DNA from: Hyphomicrobiales bacterium
Lineage (GTDB): Bacteria; Pseudomonadota; Alphaproteobacteria; Rhizobiales; Rhizobiaceae
Assembly (NCBI GenBank): GCA_900469955.1
Contig: UBYX01000001.1
Location: forward strand, 60,708-124,707
Length of the DNA stretch: 64,000 nucleotides
Direction of reading: 5' to 3'
Part shown: positions 1-9,237 of the stretch, one piece after another
Layout: every line of letters starts with the position of its first letter
How positions within the stretch are numbered: position 1 is the stretch's first letter
Position numbers and translations under genes: made by a program
The notes under the pieces: model-generated
What the model was told of the DNA's origin: nothing
Databases searched by the model: none
Seen by the model: the letters and a program-made list of their open reading frames with translations, nothing else

Positions 1-440
1 ACAGGCACGCCCGGCGCGCTCTTTCGGGCATCAAGAGACGAGGGCAGGTCCGTTGCCGCTCATCTCTCCCCGTGTCGCCGGAGGGAGACCATTTTCCGCG
101 GACCCGGAGGATGAGGTTCCGCGTCTTACCCTCACCACCCGGCGCCGGCCCCGCCTCGCCGGAACGCCTTCCAGTGTATCCGATGCGGGACGGGGAGAGT
201 GTAGGCACGGGTTGAGGAGACGGGGAAAAACAAGGGTGAATTTCGTCGGGGTTTCCGCCAAGGCTTTGGTTTGCCTCACCTCACCCCCTCTGCCCTGCGA
301 AGTATCTTCCCCACAAGGGGAAGATCGGCTGGGGCAGGAACTCTGCCCAGATCAGCAAAGGCAAACAAGGCGTCAGTCATAACACCTGGCAATCGCGGAT
401 TTACACCGAGCGACGTGGAGCAGAAGGCGCGCCGCTCCTC
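1..440. other. Non-coding stretch at the left edge
   Basis: No reading frame here resembles a known protein or has a convincing ribosome binding site. It lies downstream of the RND pump gene, which ends at 441. The only clear structure is the inverted repeat at 304-325, described separately. The rest is GC-rich and I see nothing further in it. Confidence 0.6.
304..325. repeat. Inverted repeat, rhizobial dispersed-palindrome type
   Basis: Perfect 9-base arms ATCTTCCCC (304-312) and GGGGAAGAT (317-325) flank the loop ACAA. The surrounding text (CTCACCCCCTCTG before, CGGCTGGGGCAGG after) resembles short GC-rich extragenic palindromes that I know to be frequent between rhizobial genes. It could also act as a weak terminator for the RND operon, but it lies over 100 bases past that stop and has no T-run. 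Only one copy is present in this window, so calling it dispersed rests on recall. Confidence 0.5.
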
Positions 441-3400
441 CTATTCGGCGGCGAGTAGCGGCTCTTCCTTCTTCCGTTCGTCCTCGTTTGCCATTTCTTC
501 CTTGTGCCGGACCGCGTGCGCCAGTTCCTGGTGGAACCGCTGTTCCTCCTGGACATGCGGCTTGGCGAAGCGTGCGACGAGGAGATAGGCGACGGGGGTG
601 ATGAACAGCGTGACGGCAGTGGCGAGGCCGAGACCGCCGACGATGACCCAGCCGAGCGCGATACGCGCTTCGGCGCCGGCACCCTGCGCCACGACCAGCG
701 GCACGCCGCCGATAATCGTTGCGATCATCGTCATCATGACCGGACGCAGTCGCGTAGCGCAGGCTTGCTCGATGGCCTCGCGGACACCCACTCCGCGATC
801 GCGAAGCTGGTTGGCGAACTCCACGATCAGGATGCCGTTCTTGGCCATGACGCCGACCAGCAGGACAAGGCCGATCTGGCTATAGACGTTGAGGCTCGAT
901 CCGGTCAGCACGAGCGCGATCGCCGCACAAGCCAAGCCCAGCGGCACTGTCGACATGATGATGACCGACGACAGAACGCTTTCGAACTGGGCAGCCAGCA
1001 CCAGGAAGATGATGGCGATCGCAAAACCGAAGGTCAGCAGCATCGCATTGGAGTTTTCGCCCAGCGTCTTGGCCTCGGCCATGGGGATCAGCCGCACCCC
1101 GGCGGGCAACAGCGGCTGGGCAAGCGCCGTCACCTCGTTCACGGCATCGCCGAGGGCCACGCCATTGGCCAGATTCGACGAGATGGAGACCGAGGCGAGC
1201 TGTTGTTCGCGGTTGAGCTGCGGCGCGACCGCCCCTTCCTTCAGCGTCGCAATGGTCGACATCGGAACGATCTTGCCATCACCGGTCTTCAGGAAGATGT
1301 TTTCGAGATCCGTCGGATCATCGACGGGCCGGGTGGTCGAGGTCAGCTTGACCGGCAGAGCGTCCCCTCCGACGAAGACATCCACCACGGAGCGCCCCTC
1401 GAGCAGCGCCTGCATGGCAGTGGACAGACCGGTGATATCGATGCCGAGATCGGAGGCACGCTCGCGGTCGATCGAGACCGACAGCTGCGCCTGGGTCGGC
1501 TCATTGGTGAGACGCGGCGTATCGAACAGCCGGCTCTGCTCCATCTGAGACACAAGCTTCTGGGCGGTGGATGTCAGGACGGTGTAGTCATTGCCGACCA
1601 GCGCCATCTGCAGGCCGTTGCCGGCGCCGCGGATCTTCAGGCTGTTCGACTGCATGGCGAAACCACGCAGCGCCGGGACCTTCTGCGCCGCAGCGTTGAT
1701 GTCGGAGGCGATCTCGTCCTGGCTTCGCTCGCGTTCGGCCCAGGGCGCAAGCGTCAGAACCATGAAGCCGCTGTTGGTGTTGCTGCCGAAGCCGGAAATC
1801 GAGAAGATATTGGTGATTTCGCCGGACTCGCGCAGCGGCTGCAGATTTTCCTCGATCCGCTGCATCTGGTCACGGGTGAAATCGAGACTGACGCCCTGCG
1901 GGGCCGTGACGCGCAGCATGACGGACGCGCGGTCTTCGCGCGGCGTCAGCTCGCTCTTGACGAGACCGAAGACATTGTAGGCGGCAACCGCGAAGATCAC
2001 CGAAAAGACGATGACGACCAGCGGCGCGTTGAGGCAGGACCGGAGCGCGCGGGCATAGACGCTGGCAAACAGATTGCCGAACTTGCCGAGAAGCCCGTGA
2101 TGCTCCTTGATCGGCTTCGTCAGCATGCGCGACGCAAGCATCGGGCAGAGCGTCAAAGCCGTAACCGAAGAGAGCGCGACCGAGAAGGCGAGCACGAAGC
2201 CGAATTCCTTGAAGAGGCCGCCGATCTGACCCGGCAGGAAGGAGAGCGGAATGAAGACGGCGGCAAGGGTGGCAGTCGTCGCGATGACCGCGAAGAAGAC
2301 CTCCTGGGTGCCGAGTACGGCAGCGGCGCGCGGACCCATGCCCTCGGCCCGCCGCCGGACGATATTTTCCAGAACCACGATGGCGTCATCGACCACGAGA
2401 CCGGTCGCCAGCACGACGGCAAGCAGCGTCAGAATGTTGATCGAGAAGCCGACGAGATAGATCGCCACCAGCGTGCCGATCAGCGCCACCGGCATGGTGA
2501 GCGCCGGAATGAGCGTCGCCCGCCAGTCCTGCAGGAACAGGAAGATGACCACGACGACGACCGCCGCCGACAGGATCAGCGCGATCTCCACCTCGTGCAG
2601 CGCACCCTGGATGAAGGTTGCGTCGTCGCTGGTGACGGCGATGCGCGTGCCCTCCGGCAGGGTCTTCTGCATTTCCGCGACGGCGTTCTTGACGCCTTCG
2701 GAGATGTTGAGGGTGTTCGACTGAGCCTGGCGGATGATGCCGAGGCCGACGCCCTGCACGCCGTTCGAGCGCAGCACCGTGGTGCCGTCATCGGGGCCGA
2801 GCGAGACGGTCGCGACATCCCGGATCCGCACGTTCGGCGCGATCAGGACGTTCTCGAAATCCCGCGGCGTCGTGAGGTTTGCGGTTGCCCGCACGACGAT
2901 ATCCTGGGTCGTGCTTTCGATCGAGCCCGCGGGCACGTCAAGTGCCGCGCTGTCCAGCGCCTTGGAGACGTCGGCGACCGTCAGACCCCGGCCGGCCAGA
3001 GCGGCCTGGTCCACGTCGACGCGGAACACCTTGTCCTGGTCGCCGTAGAGCTCCACGTCGGCGACGCCCTCGACGGCAGCCAGCCGATTGACGATCTCGT
3101 TGTCGACGAGCTGGGTGAGGTCATCCATCGAGAGCTTAGACGAGGTGACGGCGAGCCGCATGATCGCCTCGGAATCGGCGTCCGCCTTGACGATGCGCGG
3201 CTCGTCGGCGTCGTCGGGCAACTGGTTGACAACGCGGCCCACCGCATCGCGGACATCGTTTGCCGCGTCGGAAAGATCGACGGAATCGGAAAACTCCATG
3301 GTGACGCGGCTGGAGCCGAACTGCGACTGCGAGGAGAGCGCCTTCAAGCCGCTGACGCGGGCGACCGCGCCTTCGATAACCTGGGTGACCTCCTGGTCCA

Positions 3401-3671
3401 TGGTCTGCGGCGAGGCGCCGTCATAGTCGGTGCGGACCGTGATGACCGGCTGGTCGACATCCGGCAGCTCGCGCACTTCCACGCCTGCGAGCGCGGCAAG
3501 GCCGGCGACGACGAGGAGCGTATTCAGAACGGCGGCGAGGATCGGCCTGCGGATGAACAGCGCGGTGAAGGATTCGCCCGCCTTTTCGGCGGTGTGATGT
3601 TCGGCGCGGCTCTGTTCCGAGCTGTCCTTTTCCGGGCTGCCATGGCCAAAGCTTGGGAATTCCATCTTCAT
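441..3671 (-). CDS. RND multidrug efflux pump, inner-membrane subunit (AcrB/HAE1 type)
   Basis: A protein of 1076 residues, normal for the hydrophobe/amphiphile RND family, which pumps drugs out using the proton gradient in a tripartite complex. After about 40 polar residues comes the first membrane helix (FIRRPI, about 39-62), followed by the family motif PDVDQPVITVRT at 70-81. The proton-relay acidic pair lies in GLVVDDAIVVLEN at about 420-432. The second half repeats the membrane/porter layout. I chose the ATG at 3671 rather than an in-frame start 71 codons upstream, because it overlaps the stop of the adaptor gene in a 4-base ATGA and the upstream extension lies inside that gene. No outer membrane channel gene is adjacent. 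Confidence 0.95.
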   Translation of the reverse strand: MKMEFPSFGHGSPEKDSSEQSRAEHHTAEKAGESFTALFIRRPILAAVLNTLLVVAGLAALAGVEVRELPDVDQPVITVRTDYDGASPQTMDQEVTQVIEGAVARVSGLKALSSQSQFGSSRVTMEFSDSVDLSDAANDVRDAVGRVVNQLPDDADEPRIVKADADSEAIMRLAVTSSKLSMDDLTQLVDNEIVNRLAAVEGVADVELYGDQDKVFRVDVDQAALAGRGLTVADVSKALDSAALDVPAGSIESTTQDIVVRATANLTTPRDFENVLIAPNVRIRDVATVSLGPDDGTTVLRSNGVQGVGLGIIRQAQSNTLNISEGVKNAVAEMQKTLPEGTRIAVTSDDATFIQGALHEVEIALILSAAVVVVVIFLFLQDWRATLIPALTMPVALIGTLVAIYLVGFSINILTLLAVVLATGLVVDDAIVVLENIVRRRAEGMGPRAAAVLGTQEVFFAVIATTATLAAVFIPLSFLPGQIGGLFKEFGFVLAFSVALSSVTALTLCPMLASRMLTKPIKEHHGLLGKFGNLFASVYARALRSCLNAPLVVIVFSVIFAVAAYNVFGLVKSELTPREDRASVMLRVTAPQGVSLDFTRDQMQRIEENLQPLRESGEITNIFSISGFGSNTNSGFMVLTLAPWAERERSQDEIASDINAAAQKVPALRGFAMQSNSLKIRGAGNGLQMALVGNDYTVLTSTAQKLVSQMEQSRLFDTPRLTNEPTQAQLSVSIDRERASDLGIDITGLSTAMQALLEGRSVVDVFVGGDALPVKLTSTTRPVDDPTDLENIFLKTGDGKIVPMSTIATLKEGAVAPQLNREQQLASVSISSNLANGVALGDAVNEVTALAQPLLPAGVRLIPMAEAKTLGENSNAMLLTFGFAIAIIFLVLAAQFESVLSSVIIMSTVPLGLACAAIALVLTGSSLNVYSQIGLVLLVGVMAKNGILIVEFANQLRDRGVGVREAIEQACATRLRPVMMTMIATIIGGVPLVVAQGAGAEARIALGWVIVGGLGLATAVTLFITPVAYLLVARFAKPHVQEEQRFHQELAHAVRHKEEMANEDERKKEEPLLAAE

Positions 3672-4882
3672 TGGCGCGCCACCTCTGCCGTTTCCGGAGC
3701 TCCGAGGACGCGGACCGGCGCCCCTTCTCTCACGCGCTGCAGGCCCTCCGTCACCACCCGGTCGCCTTCCTTCAGGTCTGCTTCGACAAGCACCGTATCG
3801 GGATTGCGCTGAACCACACGCACGCGGGTCTTGACCGACTTGTTGTCCTTGATCTGCCAGACATAGGAGCCTTCGCCATCCCACTGGACGGCGAGCGGGT
3901 CGACGGCCGGAAAACGCTCGCCGGCAAAGCGCATGCCGACGCCGAAGGCCATGCCGGCGCGCAGCACGTCGCCCGGATTTTCGACCCGGGCGCGAATGCG
4001 CATGGTGCGGCTTGCCGGATCAACACGGTTGTCGATCGCCTCCACCTTGCCGGTGAAGACCTGGCCCGGTCGGGCGATCGACGTCGCCTCGACCGGCTGC
4101 CCGGGCTCGATCGCGACGGCGAAGCGCTCGGGAGCCCAGAAATCGACGAGGATTGCCGACCGGTCGTCGATCGTCACGACGCTGGTCTGGGTGGTGACGT
4201 TGTCGCCGATATTGACTGCCACGATGCCGGCGATACCATCGATGGGGGCGACGATATCGCGGCGCTTCAGATTGAGTTCGGCGGTGGAGAGCGCAAGCTT
4301 GGCCGCCTCCTCCGCGATCTGCGCATCGAGCACGTCGAGGCGGGACACCGACTGCAGATTCCGGTAGGAGGCCGATTTTTCCTGAGCGCTTCGCAGGGCC
4401 ACCTGCGCCTTGTCGCGCTCGATCACCTGCTCGTCGTCATCGAGCCTGGCGAGAACCTGGCCCTTCACGACCTTCTCTCCCGAGGTGACCCTGATCTCGT
4501 TCACCGTGCCGGCCGCCTGCGGCATCACCACGACCGACTGAATCGCCTCGCCGCTGCCGATTGCCGAAAGCCGGTCGTTGACCGTGCCTGTCGTCACCGG
4601 CTGTGCGTTGACCAGCGTGCCGCGATTGCCGCCGCCTTGCCCGCGCTGACCGCCGGAACCCTGACCCGACTGACCCTGCTGCTGTCCCGCCGGGCGATTG
4701 CCGCCTGCGGCATCGTTTGCCGTCGTCTCGCCTGACACCTGCGGACGGATCGCTGCAACCACCTGCTCGGGCACGCCGTATTTTGCCAGCGTCTCGCCGG
4801 CGCTCGGAACCATGAAGACCCACAGGCCGAGAGCAAGGACGATGACACAAAGACACAGAAGGAGTTGTTTCCAAATCCGCAT
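3668..4882 (-). CDS. RND efflux periplasmic adaptor (HlyD/MFP family)
   Basis: A protein of 404 residues that links the inner-membrane pump to an outer membrane channel. It starts with one hydrophobic helix (about 6-24), then a low-complexity Gly/Gln linker around 60-85. After that come a lipoyl-like half motif (GTVNEIRVTSGEKVVKGQ), a predicted coiled hairpin, the second lipoyl half (IVAPIDGIAGIVAV) and beta-barrel regions. The ATG at 4882 has GGAG six bases upstream. The stop overlaps the pump start, so the two are translationally coupled. The Gly/Gln-rich linker is unusual only in composition. Substrate cannot be inferred. Confidence 0.93.
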   Translation of the reverse strand: MRIWKQLLLCLCVIVLALGLWVFMVPSAGETLAKYGVPEQVVAAIRPQVSGETTANDAAGGNRPAGQQQGQSGQGSGGQRGQGGGNRGTLVNAQPVTTGTVNDRLSAIGSGEAIQSVVVMPQAAGTVNEIRVTSGEKVVKGQVLARLDDDEQVIERDKAQVALRSAQEKSASYRNLQSVSRLDVLDAQIAEEAAKLALSTAELNLKRRDIVAPIDGIAGIVAVNIGDNVTTQTSVVTIDDRSAILVDFWAPERFAVAIEPGQPVEATSIARPGQVFTGKVEAIDNRVDPASRTMRIRARVENPGDVLRAGMAFGVGMRFAGERFPAVDPLAVQWDGEGSYVWQIKDNKSVKTRVRVVQRNPDTVLVEADLKEGDRVVTEGLQRVREGAPVRVLGAPETAEVARQ

Positions 4883-5015
4883 TCAATACTCCAGGCAGGC
4901 ATGCCAGATGCAAGTCGTTGGCCAAGTATCCTTTTTTGCGTGTGCACAAGCAATGGAAGAATGCCGACCTTACGGAAATGTAACCTCACGGGATTTCACG
5001 GTTTTGTTAACTGGA

Positions 5016-5029
5016 ATGCATACATGCAT
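5016..5029. promoter_or_regulatory. Near-palindrome upstream of the efflux operon
   Basis: Two ATGCAT hexamers (5016-5021 and 5024-5029) are separated by AC, giving a 14-base sequence symmetric except at its centre. It lies in the 276-base gap between the divergent efflux operon and helicase gene, about 135 bases upstream of the adaptor start. RND operons are often controlled by TetR-type repressors binding such symmetric sites, but no such regulator is encoded nearby, so this is a candidate only. Confidence 0.3.
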
Positions 5030-5158
5030 GCGGGATTCGGCCCCCATGCAGGACGCAGTCCTCCGCTTGTCCACAATTTGGCCCTCTCCCTCGCAGACAC
5101 TGGGAATAAAAGAGGAACATTTTCTGGTCTTTCGGGTCCGAATCATTACATTGGCCGC

Positions 5159-7639
5159 ATGAGTAACAGTTTCGACGACATTCCGTTCTTCGACGAGGAG
5201 CCGGCACCGCGCAAGGCGGCCGCTCCTCAGGAGAACAACGCCGGGCTCGGCATCGCCGCCCGCGCCATGGCGGCCCGCGACCAGTCCCGCGCGGCACCCG
5301 ACTATCTCTCCGGCCTCAATCCCGAGCAGCGCGAGGCGGTGGAGACCATCGACGGCCCGGTTCTGGTGCTCGCCGGCGCCGGCACCGGCAAGACCCGCGT
5401 GCTGACCACCCGCATCGCCCATATCCTTGCGACCGGCCGGGCCTTCCCCAGCCAGATCCTTGCCGTCACCTTCACCAACAAGGCGGCGCGCGAGATGAAG
5501 GAGCGCATCGGCGTGCTGGTCGGCGGGGCGGTCGAAGGCATGCCCTGGCTTGGGACGTTCCACTCGATCGGCGTGAAACTGCTGCGCCGCCACGCAGAGC
5601 TTGCGGGACTTCGCTCCGACTTCACCATTCTCGACACCGACGACGTGATCCGGCTGATCAAGCAACTCATCCAGGCCGAGGGGCTCGATGACAAGCGCTG
5701 GCCGGCCCGCCAGTTCGCCGGCATGATCGACACCTGGAAGAACAAGGGCCTGCTGCCGGCCGACATTCCCGAGGGCGACGCCCGGGCCTTCGCCAACGGC
5801 AAGGGCCGCGAACTCTACGCCGCCTATCAGGCGCGGCTGAAGACGCTGAACGCCTGCGACTTCGGCGATCTGCTGCTGCATCCGATCGCGCTCTTCCGGC
5901 AGAACCCTGACATCCTGAAGGACTACCACAACAAGTTCCGCTACATCCTGGTCGACGAGTATCAGGATACCAATACCGCACAGTATATGTGGCTGCGGCT
6001 GCTGGCCCAGCGGCCGAAGGGCATCCCCCAGAACGTCTGCTGCGTCGGCGACGACGACCAGTCGATCTATGGCTGGCGCGGCGCGGAAGTGGACAATATC
6101 CTGCGCTTCGAGAAGGATTTTCCGGGCGCCAAGGTCATCAAGCTGGAGCGCAACTACCGCTCCACGGAACATATTCTCGGGGCCGCCGCGCATCTGATCG
6201 CCCATAACGAGGGGCGCCTCGGCAAGACGCTTTTCACCGACCGGGTGAACCCGGACGACGAGAAGGTGATGGTGCATGCGGCCTGGGATTCGGAGGAAGA
6301 GGCGCGCGCCGTCGGCGAGGAGATCGAGCGCCTGCAGCGCGGCGACGCGGACGGCAAGAAACATGCGCTGAACGACATGGCGATCCTCGTGCGCGCGTCC
6401 TTCCAGATGCGCGAGTTCGAAGACCGGTTCGTGACGCTCGGCCTCAACTACCGGGTCATAGGCGGCCCGCGCTTCTACGAGCGGCTCGAAATCCGCGACG
6501 CGATGGCCTATTTCCGGCTCGTCTGCCAGCCGGCCGACGACCTCGCCTTCGAGCGGATCGTCAACACCCCCAAACGCGGCCTGGGTGACACGACCGTTCG
6601 CTACCTGCACGACTATGCCCGCGCCCGCGACATACCGATGCTGGCCGCCTCCACCGACATCATCGAGACGGACGAACTGAAACCGAAGGCCCGCAAGGCG
6701 CTGTTCGACGTGGTGCAGAGCTTCAGGAACTGGCAGACGCGGCTGGAGACCACGCCGCATATCGAGCTTGCCGAACAGATCCTCGAAGAGTCCGGCTATA
6801 CGGACATGTGGAAGAACGACAAATCGGCGGAAGCGCCGGGGCGGCTTGAAAACCTCAAGGAACTGGTTCGCTCGATGGAAGCCTTCGAGTCGATGCGCGG
6901 CTTTCTGGAACACGTCTCGCTGGTCATGGATGCCGAGCAGAACGAGAACATGGATGCGGTCTCGATCATGACGCTGCATTCGGCCAAGGGGCTCGAATTC
7001 GACACGGTCTTCCTGCCCGGCTGGGAAGAAGGGCTTTTTCCGCACCAGCGGGCGCTCGACGAAGGCGGTCGCTCGGGGCTCGAGGAGGAACGCCGCCTCG
7101 CCTATGTGGGCATCACCCGCGCCAAACACCGCTGCCACATCTGGTTCGTGTCCAACCGCCGCATCCACGGGCTTTGGCAATCGACCATGCCGTCACGCTT
7201 CCTCGACGAACTGCCGCAGACGCATGTGGACGTCGCGGTCGCCGACAGCAATTACGGCGGTTACGGCGGCCGCGGGGGCTACGGCCAGTCGCGCTTCGAC
7301 AAGGCCGATCCGTTCGCCAATTCCTATTCGACCCCCGGCTGGAAACGCGCCCAGGCGAACAAGACCGACGCCACCCGCGACAATTGGGGCACCCGCTCCG
7401 GCCATGCCGTCGAACGCATCGGCTACGGCGAAAGCGGCCCGCGCGGCCGGATGATCGAAGGCGAACTGGTGGCGAAATCCGTGGCCGACACGCCGTCTCA
7501 ATTCTCCGTCGGCGACCGCGTCTTCCACATCAAGTTCGGGAACGGGAATATCTCGGCCATCGAGGGCAACAAGCTGACGATCGAGTTCGATCGCGCCGGG
7601 CAGAAGCGGGTGCTTGAGGGGTTTGTGGAGCGGGTGTGA
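5159..7639 (+). CDS. uvrD: ATP-dependent DNA helicase, UvrD/PcrA family
   Basis: A superfamily 1A 3'-5' helicase of 826 residues acting in nucleotide excision repair, mismatch repair and clearing of replication blocks. Walker A is LAGAGTGKTR at 71-80 and the DEXX-type motif VDEYQDTN is near 264. Later motifs are DDDQSIYGWRGA, LERNYRS and the C-terminal VSIMTLHSAKGLEFD and VGITRAKH. The tail after about 700 is Gly/Tyr-rich, followed by a small basic domain ending RVFHIKFGNGNI, as in PcrA C-termini. I chose the ATG at 5159 because the longer frame back to 4865 has no family similarity and crosses the divergent promoter region. The choice between UvrD and PcrA naming is not settled. Confidence 0.93.
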   Translation: MSNSFDDIPFFDEEPAPRKAAAPQENNAGLGIAARAMAARDQSRAAPDYLSGLNPEQREAVETIDGPVLVLAGAGTGKTRVLTTRIAHILATGRAFPSQILAVTFTNKAAREMKERIGVLVGGAVEGMPWLGTFHSIGVKLLRRHAELAGLRSDFTILDTDDVIRLIKQLIQAEGLDDKRWPARQFAGMIDTWKNKGLLPADIPEGDARAFANGKGRELYAAYQARLKTLNACDFGDLLLHPIALFRQNPDILKDYHNKFRYILVDEYQDTNTAQYMWLRLLAQRPKGIPQNVCCVGDDDQSIYGWRGAEVDNILRFEKDFPGAKVIKLERNYRSTEHILGAAAHLIAHNEGRLGKTLFTDRVNPDDEKVMVHAAWDSEEEARAVGEEIERLQRGDADGKKHALNDMAILVRASFQMREFEDRFVTLGLNYRVIGGPRFYERLEIRDAMAYFRLVCQPADDLAFERIVNTPKRGLGDTTVRYLHDYARARDIPMLAASTDIIETDELKPKARKALFDVVQSFRNWQTRLETTPHIELAEQILEESGYTDMWKNDKSAEAPGRLENLKELVRSMEAFESMRGFLEHVSLVMDAEQNENMDAVSIMTLHSAKGLEFDTVFLPGWEEGLFPHQRALDEGGRSGLEEERRLAYVGITRAKHRCHIWFVSNRRIHGLWQSTMPSRFLDELPQTHVDVAVADSNYGGYGGRGGYGQSRFDKADPFANSYSTPGWKRAQANKTDATRDNWGTRSGHAVERIGYGESGPRGRMIEGELVAKSVADTPSQFSVGDRVFHIKFGNGNISAIEGNKLTIEFDRAGQKRVLEGFVERV

Positions 7640-7701
7640 GGCAATTTGATCAAACTGAGAGCGCTTTGAGCCCCGGTCATCATCATTCCGAACCTGATAT
7701 C

Positions 7702-8256
7702 ATGGTCGAAATTCTCCTGCTTACCGGACCAGCCGGCGTAGGAAAAAGCACCCTTTCCTGGGAAATTTCTACTCTGCTGGCCGAGCGCGGTATCGCCCAC
7801 GCCGCAATCGAAAGCGACGAACTCGACCGGGTCTTTCCGCGCCCATCACGTCAGGACTTGCAGCGGCTTGCACCAGGGACCATCGATATCAGCACCCTCA
7901 ACCTGAGGGCGATGTGGTCGACTTACCGGGAATTGGGGCATAGCCGGCTGATCATGTCGGGTGTGATGATGCATCTAGCCTTCGACCGGCAATGGATAGC
8001 CGCTGCGATACCGAATGCAAAGTTTACCGTCGTTCGGCTGATTGCGACAGGCGAGAGCATAGCCGAGAGGCTGGCTCGCCGGGAAACGGAACGCAGCATA
8101 GATGCCCAGCTCCAGCGGTCTCTACGTCAGGTGAACCATATGGTTGCAGAGACCGACAAGGATATTCTTCGTATCGAGACCGACGGACGGTCTGTTTCCG
8201 AGATCGCGCTGGAGGTCCTGGCAGCAATAGGTTGGCACGAGCCACAGCCCGTCTGA
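7702..8256 (+). CDS. P-loop kinase-like AAA protein
   Basis: About 184 residues with a Walker A motif, LLTGPAGVGKST, at the N-terminus. The fold pattern, with an acidic ESDELD near 38 and a later RLARRETERS lid-like segment, resembles small nucleoside or adenylylsulfate-kinase-like proteins of unknown substrate. The ATG at 7702 is preferred over a GTG at 7636 that overlaps the helicase stop, because the family starts a few residues before the P-loop. The ribosome binding site is weak. The segment 7700-8250 is somewhat less GC-rich than its neighbours, which may hint at a separate history. Confidence 0.75.
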   Translation: MVEILLLTGPAGVGKSTLSWEISTLLAERGIAHAAIESDELDRVFPRPSRQDLQRLAPGTIDISTLNLRAMWSTYRELGHSRLIMSGVMMHLAFDRQWIAAAIPNAKFTVVRLIATGESIAERLARRETERSIDAQLQRSLRQVNHMVAETDKDILRIETDGRSVSEIALEVLAAIGWHEPQPV

Positions 8257-8258
8257 TC

Positions 8259-9122
8259 CTAGGCTTGTTTACCGATCAGCTGCTTCAGATAATGCTCAAG
8301 CCCCACCCGCCCCCTCCTCACCTCGCTGATCGGCGGCACGGGCGTGTCCATCGCGAGGGCCGTCATGCCGGCGTAGGATTTGGCGGCTTTGGCGGAGAAG
8401 CCGAGGGAGAGGTAGGTTTCCTCCCATTTGTCGGGCAGCGTGGTGGCGATTTTGACGGGTCTCTTGAACCGGTCCGATAGGGCCTCCGCGACATCGGCTG
8501 GGGTGTAGCGGTCGGGGCCTTCGACGTGGAGCAATCGGGTCTCGGCGGCGGGTTCGGTCATCAGGTCGGCGGCGGCCTCTCCGAGATCCTCGGGCGCCAC
8601 CATCGGCAGGCGGAAATCCTCGGGAAAGAATGTGTTGAGTACGCCCTTCTCCCGCGCCGCTTCGAGGCTCATGTCCCAGTTGGTCATGTAATAGGCGGCG
8701 CGCAGGATGCTTGCCGGGATCGGCTGGCGCTTCAGACCGTCCTCCAGCTCGTAGAGCGTGCCGAGATCGCCGATCGCTTCGCCCTTGCGGACGCCGTAGG
8801 TGGAATGGCCGACGATCTTTTCGAGACCGGAGCCTTCGATCGCCGCGAGGATCGAGGCGATGGTTTTCTTTTCCTCCGCATCGGTGTCGATATTCGGCGC
8901 TGCCGGAGGATTGAGGGCGTAGAGACGCCGGCCACGCCGGAAGATGCGGCGGAGCGCCCCGGTGTCGTGGATATCGGCGACCGCCACTTCGGCGCCGAGC
9001 TGCCGCAGCTTTTCCGCCTTGTCGGCATTGCGCGCAACGACGGTGACCGCTTCGCCGCGCGCAAGAAGCGCTTTTGCCGCGGCCGAACCCACGTGGCCCG
9101 TTCCGCCGAGAATGATGTGCAT
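8259..9122 (-). CDS. NAD(P)-binding NmrA-family oxidoreductase-like protein
   Basis: 287 residues with an N-terminal Rossmann dinucleotide motif, GGTGHVGSAAAKAL (about 6-19). The rest matches atypical short-chain dehydrogenases of the NmrA/QorB type, including YELEDGLKRQPIPASILRAAYYMTNW, where family members position the nicotinamide and substrate. The ATG at 9122 has a strong AGGAGG upstream. An in-frame start 43 codons earlier is rejected because it runs into the divergent amidohydrolase promoter. The physiological substrate is unknown. Its start faces the amidohydrolase gene at 9238, so the two may share a control region. Confidence 0.82.
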   Translation of the reverse strand: MHIILGGTGHVGSAAAKALLARGEAVTVVARNADKAEKLRQLGAEVAVADIHDTGALRRIFRRGRRLYALNPPAAPNIDTDAEEKKTIASILAAIEGSGLEKIVGHSTYGVRKGEAIGDLGTLYELEDGLKRQPIPASILRAAYYMTNWDMSLEAAREKGVLNTFFPEDFRLPMVAPEDLGEAAADLMTEPAAETRLLHVEGPDRYTPADVAEALSDRFKRPVKIATTLPDKWEETYLSLGFSAKAAKSYAGMTALAMDTPVPPISEVRRGRVGLEHYLKQLIGKQA

Positions 9123-9237
9123 CACTGCCTCCTGACGTTTGCGATGAAAATCGCTTGAGCTCCTCCTTGTTCCCCGCGGCTTGCGGCTTTGCCTCTGCCC
9201 GGTTACCTCTCTTTCAGCACCGCATCGAGGAGGCAGC

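Noticed and set aside
504-3812. Very long open frame of 1102 codons opposite the RND pump
   Set aside because: It is the antisense shadow of a GC-rich gene; the translation is a low-complexity mix of Arg, Asp, Gln and His with no domain, and no ribosome binding site.
4970-7180. 736-codon open frame opposite the helicase
   Set aside because: Antisense shadow; no family features, no start context and the opposite strand encodes a complete helicase.
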